DNA of 64,000 nt from Malacoplasma penetrans HF-2 (GCF_000011225.1 NC_004432.1:806001-870000), one strand, 5' to 3'; shown: positions 36,532 through 47,999, numbered from the stretch's first letter. A program made the numbers and translations. Notes: generated by a model not told the origin, from the letters alone.

Positions 36532-36690
36532 TAACACCAATTATTTCTACAAAATTTAAACTAAATGCAAAAAATTTATGTTATTTATTTCATTTCCTCT
36601 GTTAATTGATAACTATATTAAGTATTTTTGATATATAAATGAAATATGTTAAATAGATAAAAAATAAAAAAGTAGAGTTAATTGGTGTTA
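36532..36690 (-). promoter_or_regulatory. Invertible promoter of P8, OFF
   Basis: TAACACCAATTA at 36532-36543, inverse at 36679-36690; same repeat and nearly the same cassette as P22. The hairpin at about 36666-36703 ends P9. Confidence 0.88.
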
Positions 36691-36734
36691 ACTCTACTTT
36701 TTATTAACATTTTTAATAAACCTATTTATGAATA

Positions 36735-37859
36735 TTAAGAAACTGTAAGTGACACTGGGAACTGAAGATCTTTTGGTCCCGAAGTACCATCATCTCAAAT
36801 ATAATTACTATCAAAAGGTGTTGCAGTTAGAGTAACATTATATTTCCCACCTTCACCAGGCTCACTAGATTTTGCAACAAACTTACAATTATATACACCT
36901 AAAGCTGCTGATATTTTATCATTATCTAATGCTCCTGATGAAACATATCCTAATTTTTCTAAAACTTTTTGAGCATCTTTTGCTTCTGCTTCTGTAGCAG
37001 TAGGAGTTGCTCCTGTTTGTGTAAAGTTTACTGTAGAATCTATTCCAATATTGTAACTAAAATTAGTTGTAAGATCAGTCACTGCTTCAATATTTGTTCC
37101 ACTTTCATTATTTGTTGCATCAACTGAAATTTTTAAAGTTGCTTTTAAATTAATGTTAGACACTGGAATTTGCAAGTCAACATTTAAATTTCCACCACTT
37201 TTAGTACCTTTTAAATTTACATGTAGTAAATCCCCGCTTGATAAACTCAATTGATTTTCAACAGTATAATTAGTCACACCTGTAAAAGTTAAGTTAGCTG
37301 CAGTTAAAAAAGTTTGGATAGCTGCATCATCCTTAAAAGTTTTTTGTTTTAAATCATTTAGTGAAGCAATATCAATTTGTGGAGCTGCTGCTGGATATGT
37401 AACTTTTACAATTCCATTTGAAGTTGATCATGTAGAATATGGATCTCCATTTTGTCATTCTGAAGCACTAAATCCACCATCTACAGTTACTTTAGTTTGT
37501 TTAATAACATCTTTTAATTCTGTACCATTAGTAAAATATTTTTCAGGATTTGTTTTAACATCTTCAGAAATTAATTCATTTGTAGTTTTTGAATCAGAAC
37601 CACTACTATAAATAGTGCTTAACGATCCACCTAAACTTACATCTTTTAATAACTCAGGTTTAACAGTTTTATTTTCTTGTTGGCCTGTACCACCAGATCC
37701 TCCACCATCACCTTGATTTCCATTTCCACCTGTATTATTTCCTGATCCACCATTATCAGTAGAAGAACAAGATGAAACAATTACTGGAACTGTTGCAACA
37801 ATTCCAAAAGCTCCGGTTAATGCAAGAGCTTTCAATAATTTAATTTTTTTGATTTTCAT
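36735..37859 (-). CDS. P35-family lipoprotein P9
   Basis: 374 residues, intact. VSSC at Cys31, then CSSTDNGG in place of the usual CSSTSDNN and the longest Gly/Asn linker of the set (up to about residue 65). B-type middle: IPVSNINLKATLKISVDATNN, FSYNIGIDSTVNF; end SAALGVYNCKF; closing SNYIWDDGT. The switch ahead is OFF. Confidence 0.92.
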
Positions 37860-37949
37860 ATTTAGTTAATAATTATTACCTTTCAAATTTTGAAATATAA
37901 AAAAGACAAATTTACCAGTTAAACTAAGGCAATAATTATTAAGGAGAGG

Positions 37950-38107
37950 TAATTGGAATTATCTGAAATTAAATTCAAATAAATACAAAAAATTTATGTG
38001 TTTTATTTTATTTTCAGTACTAATTAATGACTATATAAACCATTTTTGGTATATAAATGAAATATGTTAAGCTAATGCATAATAAAAAGTAGAGTTAATT
38101 CCAATTA
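37950..38107 (-). promoter_or_regulatory. Invertible promoter of P9, OFF
   Basis: TAATTGGAATTA at 37950-37961, inverse at 38096-38107. ATGACT, 17 bp, TGGTATATA face right. The hairpin at about 38083-38120 ends P10. Confidence 0.88.
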
Positions 38108-38163
38108 ACTCTACTTTTTTGTTTAATAAAATACTTAGTTTGTTTTAATTTCTAAACAAAATC

Positions 38164-39363
38164 CTATGATTGTGCAGCTGCAGTAATATCAAGAATTACA
38201 TCAAAAGAAATATCTTTAGCATTGCTTGTTCCATCTTCTCAAACATAACCTTGGTTAGGAGTTGCACTCAATGTAATAGTGTAAGTTTTTTCATTTCCAT
38301 TGTTTGATGCATCTTCTTTTGGAACTATTCCTTGAACCCCTTCAGTAGTAGTTCTAGCAAAAGTAACATTGTAAATTCCTAAACCTTGAATAATTGCATC
38401 ATTATTTAATGTTGTTTCTGTTGCCCCTCCTGTTGCAGCAGTTGCATATCCTAATTTAACTAATACATCATCAAGTTTGCCTGCCTCTTCCTCAGTAGCA
38501 GTTGGTTTTGTACTTGGATCCACATAATTTTCTGCATCATTAATTCCAATGTTATAAGTGAAATTAGTTGTAGCAGTTGTTTCGGTTACATTACTACCTT
38601 TTACAGTAACACTCAAATTACTGATTTCTAAATCTAAATCTGAAACAGGAATTTGTAAATCATAATTTGTTGTTGTAGTTGTAGGAGTTTGTCCAGCTGT
38701 TGTTTTTGTCCCTACAACATTAACATGAAGTAAGTCTCTATTTTCAGAACCTGAATTTTTATTTGTGAAACCTAAACCATTATTTACACTATAAACTGTA
38801 TCTGCATCTACTGTAGCACCTGCATCATCAAGAATCTTTTCTAATTTTGCATCATCATTTAATTGTTCTTTTAAATCACTTAAAGAAGAAATATTAAGTT
38901 CTGTAGTTTGTGTAGGATACAATAATTTATTGGCTTCTTGGATTTCTACATTATCTTGTGCATTTGTAGAGTTTCCTCAATTCCCTGTATCAGAGTTAAA
39001 AGTTAAACCAGTTCATGTAGATTCAGGGAAACTATGAGTTACTGTAATTTCTAAGTCATTAACATTGTTTAAAGCATCGCCATTATCAAACACTTCTGTA
39101 AGATTCTTTTTAATTTCATCAGCTATTAAAGCATTAGTATTAGAACTGTTTGCTGGATTATAAATACTACTTAAAGCACCTGAAAGTGTAGAAGTAGATT
39201 TAATTTGTGGGGTAATAGTTTTAGTTTGTGTATTGTCTCCTCCACCTGTATTGTTATCACTTGTTGAAGAACAAGCTGAAACAATTACTGGAACTGTTGC
39301 AACAATTCCAAAAGCCCCGGTTAATGCAAGAGCTTTCAATAATTTAATTTTTTTAATTTTCAT
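38164..39363 (-). CDS. P35-family lipoprotein P10
   Basis: 399 residues, the longest member, intact, VSAC (Cys31). D-type: SENRDLLHVNVVGTKTT, IPVSDLDLEISNLSVTVKGSN, TNFTYNIGINDAENY; end NNDAIIQGLGIYNVTF; closing NQGYVWEDGTSNAKDISFDVIL. P4 would be its closest relative if repaired. The switch ahead is OFF. Confidence 0.92.
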
Positions 39364-39450
39364 ATTTAGTTAATAATTATTACCTTTCAAAATTTGAAAT
39401 TTAAAAAAGACAAATTTACTAGTTAAATAAGAAAAATAATCAAGTAGAGA

Positions 39451-39610
39451 TAACGGAAATTATTTCTCAAAAAATAGAAACAAAGTGCAAAAAATATATG
39501 TGTTTAATTTTGTTTTGAATAATAATTGTTAACTATATTAAATGTTTTTGATATATAAATGAAATATGTTAAATAACTAAAAATAAAAAAGGTAGAGTTA
39601 ATTTCCGTTA
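39451..39610 (-). promoter_or_regulatory. Invertible promoter of P10, OFF
   Basis: TAACGGAAATTA at 39451-39462, inverse at 39599-39610. TTAACT, 17 bp, TATATA face right. The hairpin at about 39586-39623 ends P11. Confidence 0.88.
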
Positions 39611-39664
39611 ACTCTACCTTTTTGTATTTGATACATTTGTTATCTAATATTAAAACTAACTATT

Positions 39665-40762
39665 TTAGCCTTGGGCATTTTGGGATTTAACATTAAGTTT
39701 TATTTGAAACTGTATAGTTTTAGATCCTGTACTTCCATCATCTCAAAAGTATAAATCACTGAATGGTTCTGCTGTTAAAGTGATGTTATACATGTCTTGA
39801 GATCCCTCAACTTTAACACTTGATACAGGTGTAAATTTAGAATTAAAAACTCCAACTGCAGAAGCTATTTTATCATTATCTAAATTTCCTGAAAAATCAG
39901 TATAATCTGATAATTTTAAAATTTCTGTTGCATCAACAGATTCTTGAGGGGTTACTTCTAATGCGGTTTTCAATGCCTTATAATTCACTGCAGGATCTAT
40001 CCCAATACTATAGTTAAAATGTGTTGTTAAATTAAAGTCTTTCCCAATATTTTGTCCATCTACATTATTACTAGCAGAAACAGAAACTTTAAGAGTTGTT
40101 TTTAAATTAAAATTAGAAACAGGGATTTGTAGATCTAAATTAAGATCACTATTATTATTTCTATTTCTGTTAGCTTTTATATTTACATGAAGTAAATCAC
40201 CATTTTCTAAACCAGGTTTATTTAGTAACCTAAAATTACTAGCATTACTTGTGAAAGGCAAATTAGCATCTTTTAAAAATTTTTGAATTGAAGCATCATC
40301 TTTTAATATTTCATCCTTTAAAGCATTTAAAGAAGTTATATCTATTTTTGGTGCAGCTGAAGGATATGGAGCTTTAGTAACTCCTCTTGCATCTGTTGAT
40401 CAAGTTTCAAAGTTCTCTCCTTCTCAAGTTGATTTTTCAGAAAATCCACCATCAACAGTAATAGTAGAAGTTTGAATTACATCTTTTAATTCATCTACAT
40501 TAACAAAATACTTATCAAGATTAGCTTTAATATCTTCAGCAATTAAAGTATTTGTATCTTTTCTATCACTTCCTGTAGATGTATCATAAATTCCTGTTAA
40601 TTTACCTTGTAAAGAAACTTCAGATTTAATCACAGGTGTAATTCCAGTATATTGATCAGCTGTTGAAGAACAAGCAGAAATAATTGCAGGAACTGTTGAA
40701 ACTATTACAAATGAACCAACAGTTGCTAAAGTTTTTAATAATTTAATTTTTTTGTTTTTCAT
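39665..40762 (-). CDS. P35-family lipoprotein P11, divergent member without a working switch
   Basis: 365 residues, intact. The signal peptide differs (MKNKKIKLLKTLATVGSFVI, lipobox ISAC) and the Gly/Asn linker is nearly absent (CSSTADQYTGITPVIKSEV). The middle is B-type but drifted (IPVSNFNLKTTLKVSVSASNN, FNYSIGIDPAVNY); the end is ASAVGVFNSKF, closing YFWDDGS. Its upstream region has no paired 12-bp repeat and no TATATAAATG box. It lies next to the transporter operon, at the edge of the left half of the array. It may be permanently on, permanently off or served by read-through from the transporter, since no terminator was seen between the two. Confidence 0.88.
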
Positions 40763-41001
40763 ACTAAGTTAATAATTATTACCTTTCAAAATTTTCAAAA
40801 TTAGACAAATTTACTAGTTAAATAAAGAAAATTTGAAATTAGAAATAATTAAAATTAACTCTGTTTTTTTGATTTTGTTTATTTGACTTAATTGGTTTTA
40901 ATTTTTAATTATCAATTATTTAATATAATGTTGCAGAAATACCAAAATAAAATGCATATATTTTTAACACTAGTTTTGATTTTATGAAATTATCAGATTA
41001 T
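40763..41001 (-). promoter_or_regulatory. P11 leader with a remnant of a switch
   Basis: TAATTAAAATTA at 40846-40857 is followed by ACTCTGTTTTTTT, the junction found on the gene side only in the ON form of a switch (compare 46234-46258). The inverse partner is missing; TAATTTTTAATTA at 40899-40911 has one base too many and lies only 40 bp away. No clear leftward promoter was found. Confidence 0.5.
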
Positions 41002-42744
41002 TTATATTTTCTCAAATTGGTTTTTAATTATTTTAAATTGTATTAATAGTTTTAATTTTGCATCAGACACAAGTTTAAAAATATTTTTATTTTCTAGAAC
41101 AAATATTTTTATTAAATAATGGACAGCAATCATAAAAACAATAATAAAAAATGAAACCCAAACAAAAGCAAACATATTATTTCATTGCTTTCTAGTGCCT
41201 GCAAAATAAACTGAAATATTAAATCCAATTGCAGATGCTCCAAAAGCCCCATAAGTAATTAATTCTCTAAATTGTGATTCTTGTTCAAATAAAAATAAAG
41301 TTACATAATCATTTTTTATTGAAGGCAATATATATCTAAAAAATACATATATTTTGCTATACCCTTGAATTAAATAAGAACTAATAATATCTGATTTTAA
41401 TTTATTAATACTTTCAGTTATATTTTTACAAATTACAGTGCTTGTTGAAACTGCAAGTATTAAACAAATTGTAGAAGTTGGATCTATAAAAATTGGATTA
41501 AAAATAAAAAAGATAGCAATCATCGGTAATGATCTAATAATTGTTGAAATAAAAATCCCAATTAAAGAGTAATACCCAAATAATTTAAAACAACTAATTA
41601 ATATTAATAATAAAGAAAGTATAAAAACTATACTCATAATTACTATGACTTGGGCAAAAAGATTTAATATGTCTAAAGTGATGTTGAAGTTAGTAGTATC
41701 TGATAATATATTTCAATTTGGATTAAATCAGCTTTTAATAAAGTTAATACCATCATTACTAGTATGTGTTCAATTTAAAGTTATTAAAGAAACTAGTATT
41801 AATGAAACTAAACTAATTAATAAAAATAATTTTATATAAGTTTTAATATTTTTATAAGATGTGAAATCTTTCATAGTTTTATTAAATACAACACTTTTAT
41901 GAACAAATAGAAATCTATTAAAAAGAAAAATTATAGTTTCTAAAAATAACATAAATAGCATAATGGTTAGAACAGGAATACCCATACTAGAATATTGACC
42001 ATGAGATGCTTTTTCAATTAATTCCCCAATTCCAGCCAATCCTAATGTTCCAAGAATTGAACTTCATCTCATATTAGAATCAAATGAATATAAAAATAAA
42101 GAAATGAATTTGTTATTAATCTGAGGAATGATAGTTTTTAAAAAAGATTTTGTTTTAGAGTATCCCTGAATTAATAAATTATAGTAAGGATAGTAATTTA
42201 AATTTTGGTAAAACTCAGACATATACTTGTGAAGTCATAATCAACTAAACCAAAATAAAACTAATACTAAAGATAAATTTTTAGAAAAAATTGTACTAAA
42301 TAAATAAACAAATATAATAGTTGGAAATGCTCTCAAAAAAGCAGTTATTACTCTTATAGTTCTCTCTAAAATTGTATTTTTAAATAAGTGACTATTGCTA
42401 AAAGTTGAAGTAATAAAAGCTAAAATAAATCCAAAAGTTGTTCCTATTAAAACACCTTTAATAGTTATCCATAAAAAGTTTAATGATAGTTGAACTAAAG
42501 AGTAATTTGGATAATCACTTATAGAATTTGAAAAGGAAAATATTTCGCTAATTCTATTACTAAATACTAGCAATCCTCTTGGGGATACATTAAAACCAAC
42601 AGCAATAAAAGAAACTACCACTAATACTAAAATAGCAATAGAAATTAATATTTTAGTTTGAAGTGATATTTTTTTCTTTTTGTATTTATTTTCATTATCT
42701 ATATAACTAAAAAAGAAATTAGATTTAACTAGATTATTTTTCAT
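41002..42744 (-). CDS. p69: ABC transporter permease, fused double unit (P69 type)
   Basis: 580 residues with about twelve membrane helices in two homologous halves. Each half has a binding-protein-dependent permease loop: SFLKTIIPQINNKFISLFLYS with GTLGLAGIGELI near 240, and IYVFFRYILPSIKNDYVTLFLF with YGAFGASAIGFN near 505. The fusion, and the order lipoprotein-ATPase-permease, match the p37-p29-p69 system of mycoplasmas. The start overlaps the ATPase gene by 11 bp. With the TPP riboswitch upstream, the likely cargo is thiamine or thiamine pyrophosphate. The halves resemble phosphonate permeases (PhnE), which was weighed as an alternative cargo. Confidence 0.88.
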
Positions 42745-43471
42745 ATAATAACCTCAAATCTTGCTCTGTTATTTCTAAAGGTTTCTTATCAAAAAGAACT
42801 TTAGATTCTTTTAACCCAATTACTCTATCAATATTATTTTTTAATTGATCTAAACTATGCAGATTAATAATTACAATAGAAAAATTTTCTTTAGCAATTT
42901 TGTTAAAACAAGAAATTACATAAGAAGAATTTAATGCATCTAGATTTGATATTGGTTCATCAGCTAATATAATTTTAGGTTTCTTTAATAAAATTTTAGC
43001 TACTTCAACTCTTTGTGATTCACCGCCACTTAAATCTTTTACTTTATAAAAGACTTTATCTAATATTCCTAAATCTAGTAAAACTTCGTAGATTCTTTCT
43101 TTTTGTTTTATAGTAATGATATTTAAAAAACTAAATAAAAAATTATTCTTATCTGATAAAACATATTTCAAATTATCAAATACAGAAATATCTTCAATTA
43201 AAGAATTCTTTTGACTAATATACCCAATATTCTTTCTATATTTTTTTAAAATAGTTTTTTTATTAAATTCTATTTTTTTATTATCAAAATAAATCTCTCC
43301 ACTATTAACTTCAGTATTTAAAGCTAAAGAATTTAAAAATGTAGTTTTACCAACTCCAGAACTACCAATAATAGCTACAACTTGTCCATCATAAAAAGAA
43401 AGGTTAAGTTCTTTAATAACTAATTGTTCTTGTTTAAAATTCTTAACTGATCAATTCAATAACTTAAGCAT
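42734..43471 (-). CDS. p29: ABC transporter ATPase (P29 type)
   Basis: 245 residues. Walker A GSSGVGKTT near 37, Q-loop YISQKNSL near 85, signature LSGGESQRVEVAKIL near 145, Walker B PKIILADEPISNLD near 165 and the switch His in INLHSLDQ near 205 are all present, so the domain should hydrolyse ATP. It powers the fused permease encoded next. Its ATG overlaps the end of the lipoprotein gene by 8 bp, so the three proteins are translationally coupled. Relatives include PhnC; the operon context decides for thiamine transport. Confidence 0.93.
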
Positions 43472-44672
43472 TATTAACTCCTAATGCATTAACCATAGGA
43501 GTTAATACTTCTTTATTAAAATCTGTAATTTTTCTATATCCATTGTATCCTAATCCTTCCCCATATAGGTTATTGTTATTTTCATATAAGTAAATAATTA
43601 CTTCACTTAATAAAGTAGCTACTTCACTATCTATAAATTTGTTAAAAATACCAACATCATAGATTGCAGGATTAGTAACACTAAAGATTTTTATTTTGTT
43701 TCCATTTATTGGAACATAATCACTACTATCATTATTGTTGTGAGTTCAAGCAAATGAACCTTCATCTGTAAAACTAATTACAAAATTAGAATATTTTCCA
43801 ATCTTACTAGTTCCTCCATTTGCATCAGTTTCATATTTATTAGGGTTTGCTAATTTATCTTCAGCAATTGTTCAATTTGATGAAGATAAATTGAAGTGTT
43901 TTTTAATTAATTGCTCTTGTAATAAATAAGTTCCAGCTGAACCACTTTCACCAGTGATAATTCCATAGTTTCTAAATTCATCTCAGTTTTTGTTATTTCA
44001 AGCATTTATTGCTCCATTAATTTGTTGTTCAGTTCCAGATAATAAAATCATTCCTCGATATCCATTAACTAAAGTAGAATTATCAAAATTATAAAAAGCA
44101 TTATATCTAATTCCATTCCAGTCATAATATGGCTGAACAGTCTTATTATTTGAATCAACTTGTTTTTCATCTTTTCAAGTATTAAATGGATAACTATAAT
44201 TACTTCCAAAACTAACACTTTGCATATTACTTGCAATTGTTCTTAAGGGATCTGATTCATTACCATCAACATATACTTGATCCATATTTGTATCAAATAC
44301 AAAAGAAGTTGTTAATGTTTGAATTAAAGGATTAACCTTTTGATAAAAGTTATTTGATACTAAAGATTGAGAAGAAATAAAAGCAAAATCTGCACTTCCA
44401 TTTTCTATCAAATCTTTTTTAGATTGATTGTCATCAATATTTCCTTTTACAGTAATTGTAATATCACTTAAATGTTTATATTTGTCATTACTGTTTTTTA
44501 ATTGGTTATATGCATTTTGTACATCTAATGCAAATTTATTATAATCACCACTATTTGCTGTTCCACTTAAAACAAATACATAATTATTAGCATTATATCC
44601 ACATGATGCTAATAATAGTGGTGATAATAAAAAACTATTAATAGATATTGTTTTTAAAATTTTATATTTCAT
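43464..44672 (-). CDS. p37: Substrate-binding lipoprotein of the transporter (P37/Cypl type)
   Basis: 402 residues. Lipobox LLLASCGY places the lipid Cys at about residue 24. The body is a type 2 periplasmic-binding fold: FVLSGTANSGDYNKFALDVQNAYNQ near 30, ADFAFISSQSL near 92 and ITGESGSAGTYLLQEQLIK near 225. The last corresponds to the ligand-binding SGSxxG/xY segment of P37-like and phosphonate-binding proteins. Homologous P37 (Cypl) of M. hyorhinis binds thiamine pyrophosphate. The ATG at 44672 was preferred to a TTG at 44696 because AAGG lies about eight bases before it. It is the first gene behind the TPP riboswitch. Confidence 0.87.
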
Positions 44673-44699
44673 TTTATTTACCTTAGTTATCAGCAATAA

Positions 44700-44731
44700 A
44701 TAAAAAAGTCTCCATTGTTATGGAGACTTAG
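44700..44731 (-). terminator. Riboswitch-controlled attenuator
   Basis: AAGTCTCCAT (44706-44715) and its complement (44720-44729) with a 4-base loop, followed leftwards by TTTTTTA. It lies between the TPP aptamer and the lipoprotein start, so ligand-bound RNA should end transcription here. Confidence 0.9.
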
Positions 44732-44760
44732 AAATAAATATACAAATTCAAATTTATATA

Positions 44761-44843
44761 TTATCACTTGCCTCCGCTAGTACTAACTAGATCAGGTCAT
44801 AAGCGTATTTTCTCAGCCATATTTTAATGGCACCGCCTGATAA
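44761..44843 (-). ncRNA. TPP riboswitch (THI element)
   Basis: Read on the minus strand: closing stem TTATCA/TGATAA, then GGCGGTGCC, GGCTGAGAAAATACG, and GACCTGATCTAGTTAGTACT followed by AGCGGAGGCAAGTGA. CTGAGA, ACCTGATCTGGTTA-type and AGCG.AGG.AAG are the conserved core of the TPP aptamer. It precedes a terminator hairpin and the p37-p29-p69 genes, so high TPP should shut off the transporter. Confidence 0.96.
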
Positions 44844-44969
44844 CATATTTTGATTATAAATCTTAAATTTAAGTATTTACATAAATGTTAGTTATATTAA
44901 TTTCAAATAAAAAATAGAGTTGAATAAACTCAACTCTATTTTTAGTTTGTTTTGGTTAGTAGAAATTTA

Positions 44970-46142
44970 TTATGAACCAATATCAATTGTTACTGGGAAA
45001 GTAATATCTTTTGCTTCTGTTGTACCATCATCTCAAACATAAGTATTATTACCTTCTTTGTTAGGAGTAGCTTTTAAAGTAATTTCATATGATGTAGCAG
45101 TAGCTGCTCTTGCTGTTACTGTAGCTTTTTTAATACTCGGAGATGAAAAAGTAACATTATAAATTCCAAGTGCTTTAATTAAAGCTTCATTATTTAATGC
45201 TCCTTTATCATCAGTAGCTAAGTTTAAATCTTTTAAAACTTTATTAACATCAACATCACCTTCTGTAGTTGCAGCAGACTTTGCACTTCCTTGATCATAA
45301 TGTTGAGTAGAATCTATTCCAATATTGAAATTGAATTCAGTTGTAGTTTTAGTAGTATCAGTTGATTCAATATTTTTTCCTTCAACTTTTACAGATAAAT
45401 TGCTTACAACTAAATTAATATCAGATGTAGGAATTTGAAGATCATGTTGAACAGTTGATTTGTCTGATTTAGTTTCTATTACATTAACATGTACTAGATC
45501 ATCATTTGTAAGAGCTGGTTGATTTTTAATTTCAAATGCTGTTGATGTTTCTGCAGTTGAAACCCCTGCATCTTTTAAAGCATTTTTTAAAACATCAGTC
45601 TTTTGTAGTTCTGTTTTAAGATCATCTAAAGATTTAATATTAATTTGATTTGACTTTGTAGAATAAAGAACTGGGTTTAAATCAGTTATAGCACTTCAAC
45701 TCTTATTTGGATCTTTTTTACTAGCATCATCTGTATTATCTACATATGGAAGATCAGTTCAGTTTGTTAATTTTTCTGGGAATCCACCATCTACAGTAAT
45801 TTTTAAATCTGTTTCAGCTGCTAATTTTTCACCATTTTTAAAAACATCTTTAATATTGTTTTTAATTTCTTCAGCTATTAATTCATTACTTTTTTTAGTT
45901 CCAGTAGAATCATAAATATCTTTTAATGATCCTGCTAAGCTAACTTTATCATTTAATTCAGGTGTGATTTTTTCTGATTGAGTATTTCCATCAGATCCTC
46001 CACCATTATTATTGTTTCCATTTCCATTATTGTTATCACTTGTAGAAGAACAAGAAGATACAATTACTGGAACTGTTGCAACAATCCCAAAAGCTCCGGT
46101 TAATGCAAGAGCTTTCAATAATTTAATTTTTTTAATTTTCAT
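44970..46142 (-). CDS. P35-family lipoprotein P12, the only one with its promoter ON
   Basis: 390 residues, intact, VSSC (Cys31), linker of Asn and Gly. A-type: DLVHVNVIETKS, IPTSDINLVVSNLSVKVEGKNIE, TEFNFNIGIDSTQHYDQG, NNEALIKALGIYNVTF, closing NTYVWDDGTTEAKDITFPVTIDIGS. The invertible segment ahead (46234-46392) has its TATATAAATG box pointing at this gene, so in the sequenced cell line this should be the expressed surface lipoprotein. It is the first member of the array upstream of the transporter operon. A terminator of the usual kind follows (AAAAATAGAGTTGA with its partner, about 44910-44943). Confidence 0.93.
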
Positions 46143-46233
46143 ATTTAGTTAATAATTATTACCTTTCAAAATTTGAAATTTAAAAAAGACAAATTTACTA
46201 GTTAAATAGATGAAAAAATTTAATAAGGAGAAA

Positions 46234-46392
46234 TAACATAAATTAACTCTACCTTTTTAAATGCTATCCATTTAACATATTTCATTTATATACCAAAAAT
46301 GGTTTAAATGGTTACTAATTGTTATCAAGAAAATAATAATAAACATATATTTTTAGCATTCTGTTAAGTTTTTGGAGAAATAATTTATGTTA
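46234..46392 (-). promoter_or_regulatory. Invertible promoter of P12, ON orientation
   Basis: TAACATAAATTA at 46234-46245, inverse at 46381-46392. Opposite to all others, TATATA (46287-46292 on the minus strand, with TGG before it, -35 about GTAACC) faces the gene; RNA should start near 46280. The arm ACTCTACCTTTTT now lies on the gene side (46246-46258), so the distal side (46393-46406) has no partner and no hairpin can form. Confidence 0.9.
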
Positions 46393-46404
46393 ACTCTACC
46401 TTTT

Positions 46405-46585
46405 TTATGTTAGAAACCCTAGACCTTATTAATACACTTACTCATTTTCTCTAATCTATGTTTTTTAATTTAAAGAAAGAGTTCTGTAAATAAGTGACTT
46501 AGCTAAGTATTATTTTCAAAAAAAATAAAAAAGTAGTGTTTAGTAATTAACACTACTTTTTAGTTTGTTTTAGTCAATAGTTTTA
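46405..46585 (-). terminator. Spacer with separate terminator of P13
   Basis: AAAAGTAGTGTT (46529-46540) and AACACTACTTTT (46549-46560) form a hairpin with a different arm (GTAGTG) and a loop unrelated to the P12 repeat, so P13 keeps a terminator whichever way the P12 switch stands. Nothing is recognised in the 120 bp between. Confidence 0.75.
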
Positions 46586-47752
46586 TTATGAACCAATTTT
46601 AATTGTTACTGGGAAAGTAATATCTTTAGCATCTGATGTTCCATCATCCCAAACATAAGTATTGTTACTATCCTTATTTGGAGTAGCTTTTAAAGTAACA
46701 GTATATTTTGTATCAACTGGAGCTCTTGATTGCACTGAATCTTTAGTAACCTTTGCATCATCTAATGAGAAAGTAACAGTATAAACTCCAAGTGCTTTAA
46801 TTAATGCTTCATTATCTAATTTAGTATTGTTGCCATCTGCAGTTGCTAATTTTAAATCTTTTAAAACTTGTTCAACTTTTACAGCATCTTCAGTTTGAGC
46901 TGTTGAAGTTTCAGAACCTTGATTATAATGAGTTGTTGTATCAATTCCAATATTGAAATCAAATTCAGTTGTAGTCTTAGTATTTTCAGTTGTTTCAATG
47001 TTTTGTCCTTCAACCTTTACAGTTAAATCACTTACAACTAAATTAATATCAGATGTAGGAATTTGAAGGTCATGTTGAACCTTAGTATCATCAGACTTAG
47101 TTTCTTCTACATTAACATGAATTAAATCATCATTTGTTAATCCTGGTCTATTTTTAATAGTAAATGATTTTGAAGTTTCTGTAGTTGTTACTCCACCTTC
47201 TTTTAAAGCTGCTTTTATTGTAGCTTCATCCAATTTAGTATAAAGATCATCTAATGATTTAATATCAATTTGTTTTGAAGTTGTAGGATATAAAACTTTA
47301 TTTAAACTTGCTGTTGCACTTCAACTTTTATCAGCTGTAGCATTATCAGCAGTCTCAGAAGAATCTAGATATGGAAGATCTTTTCAATTAGATAAAGTTT
47401 CAGGAAAATTACCATTTACAGTAATTTTTAAATCTGATTCAGCAGCTAATTTTTCACCATTTTTAAAAACACTATTAATATTAGCCTTAATTTCTTCAGC
47501 TATTAATTCATTAGTTTTTTTAGTTCCTGTAGAATCATAAATATCTTTCAATGAACCCCCTAAACTAACTTTTTCATTTAATTCAGGTGTAATTTTTTCT
47601 GTTTGAGTAGTTCCCCCAGAACCTCCCCCTTGATTATTTCCACCATTGTTGGTTGAAGAACAAGCAGAAACAATTACTGGAACTGTTGCAACAATCCCAA
47701 AAGCCCCGGTTAATGCAAGAGCTTTCAATAATTTAATTTTTTTAATTTTCAT
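46586..47752 (-). CDS. P35-family lipoprotein P13
   Basis: 388 residues, intact. VSAC (Cys31), followed by CSSTNNGG rather than CSSTSDNN. A-type throughout and very close to P12 and P15: DLIHVNVEETKSDD, IPTSDINLVVSDLTVKVEGQNIE, TEFDFNIGIDTTTHYNQG, NEALIKALGVYTVTF. It closes NTYVWDDGTSDAKDITFPVTIKIGS, where the last Trp is TGG instead of TGA. The switch ahead is OFF. Confidence 0.92.
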
Positions 47753-47840
47753 AATATTTAGTTAATAATTATTACCTTTCAAATTTTGAAATATAAAAAA
47801 GACAAATTTACCAGTTAAACAGAAAATTACTAAGTAGAGA

Positions 47841-47999
47841 TAATAAGAATTACTTCTAAAAAAGTGAAACAAGATACAAAAATTTTTTGCCTTTTATTTC
47901 ATTTTGGATATCAATTATTAACAATCTAACTTATTTTTGGTATATAAATGAAATATGTTAAATAGATAAAAATGAAAAAAGTAGAGTTAATTCTTATTA
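47841..47999 (-). promoter_or_regulatory. Invertible promoter of P13, OFF
   Basis: TAATAAGAATTA at 47841-47852, inverse at 47988-47999; the same address as P4, with almost the same flanks. TTAACA, 17 bp, TGGTATATA face right. The hairpin at about 47975-48012 ends P14. Confidence 0.88.

Noticed and set aside
44673-44696. Earlier TTG start for the P37-type lipoprotein
   Set aside because: It would place the ribosome site inside the coding sequence and spoil the signal peptide; the ATG at 44672 has AAGG at the right distance.
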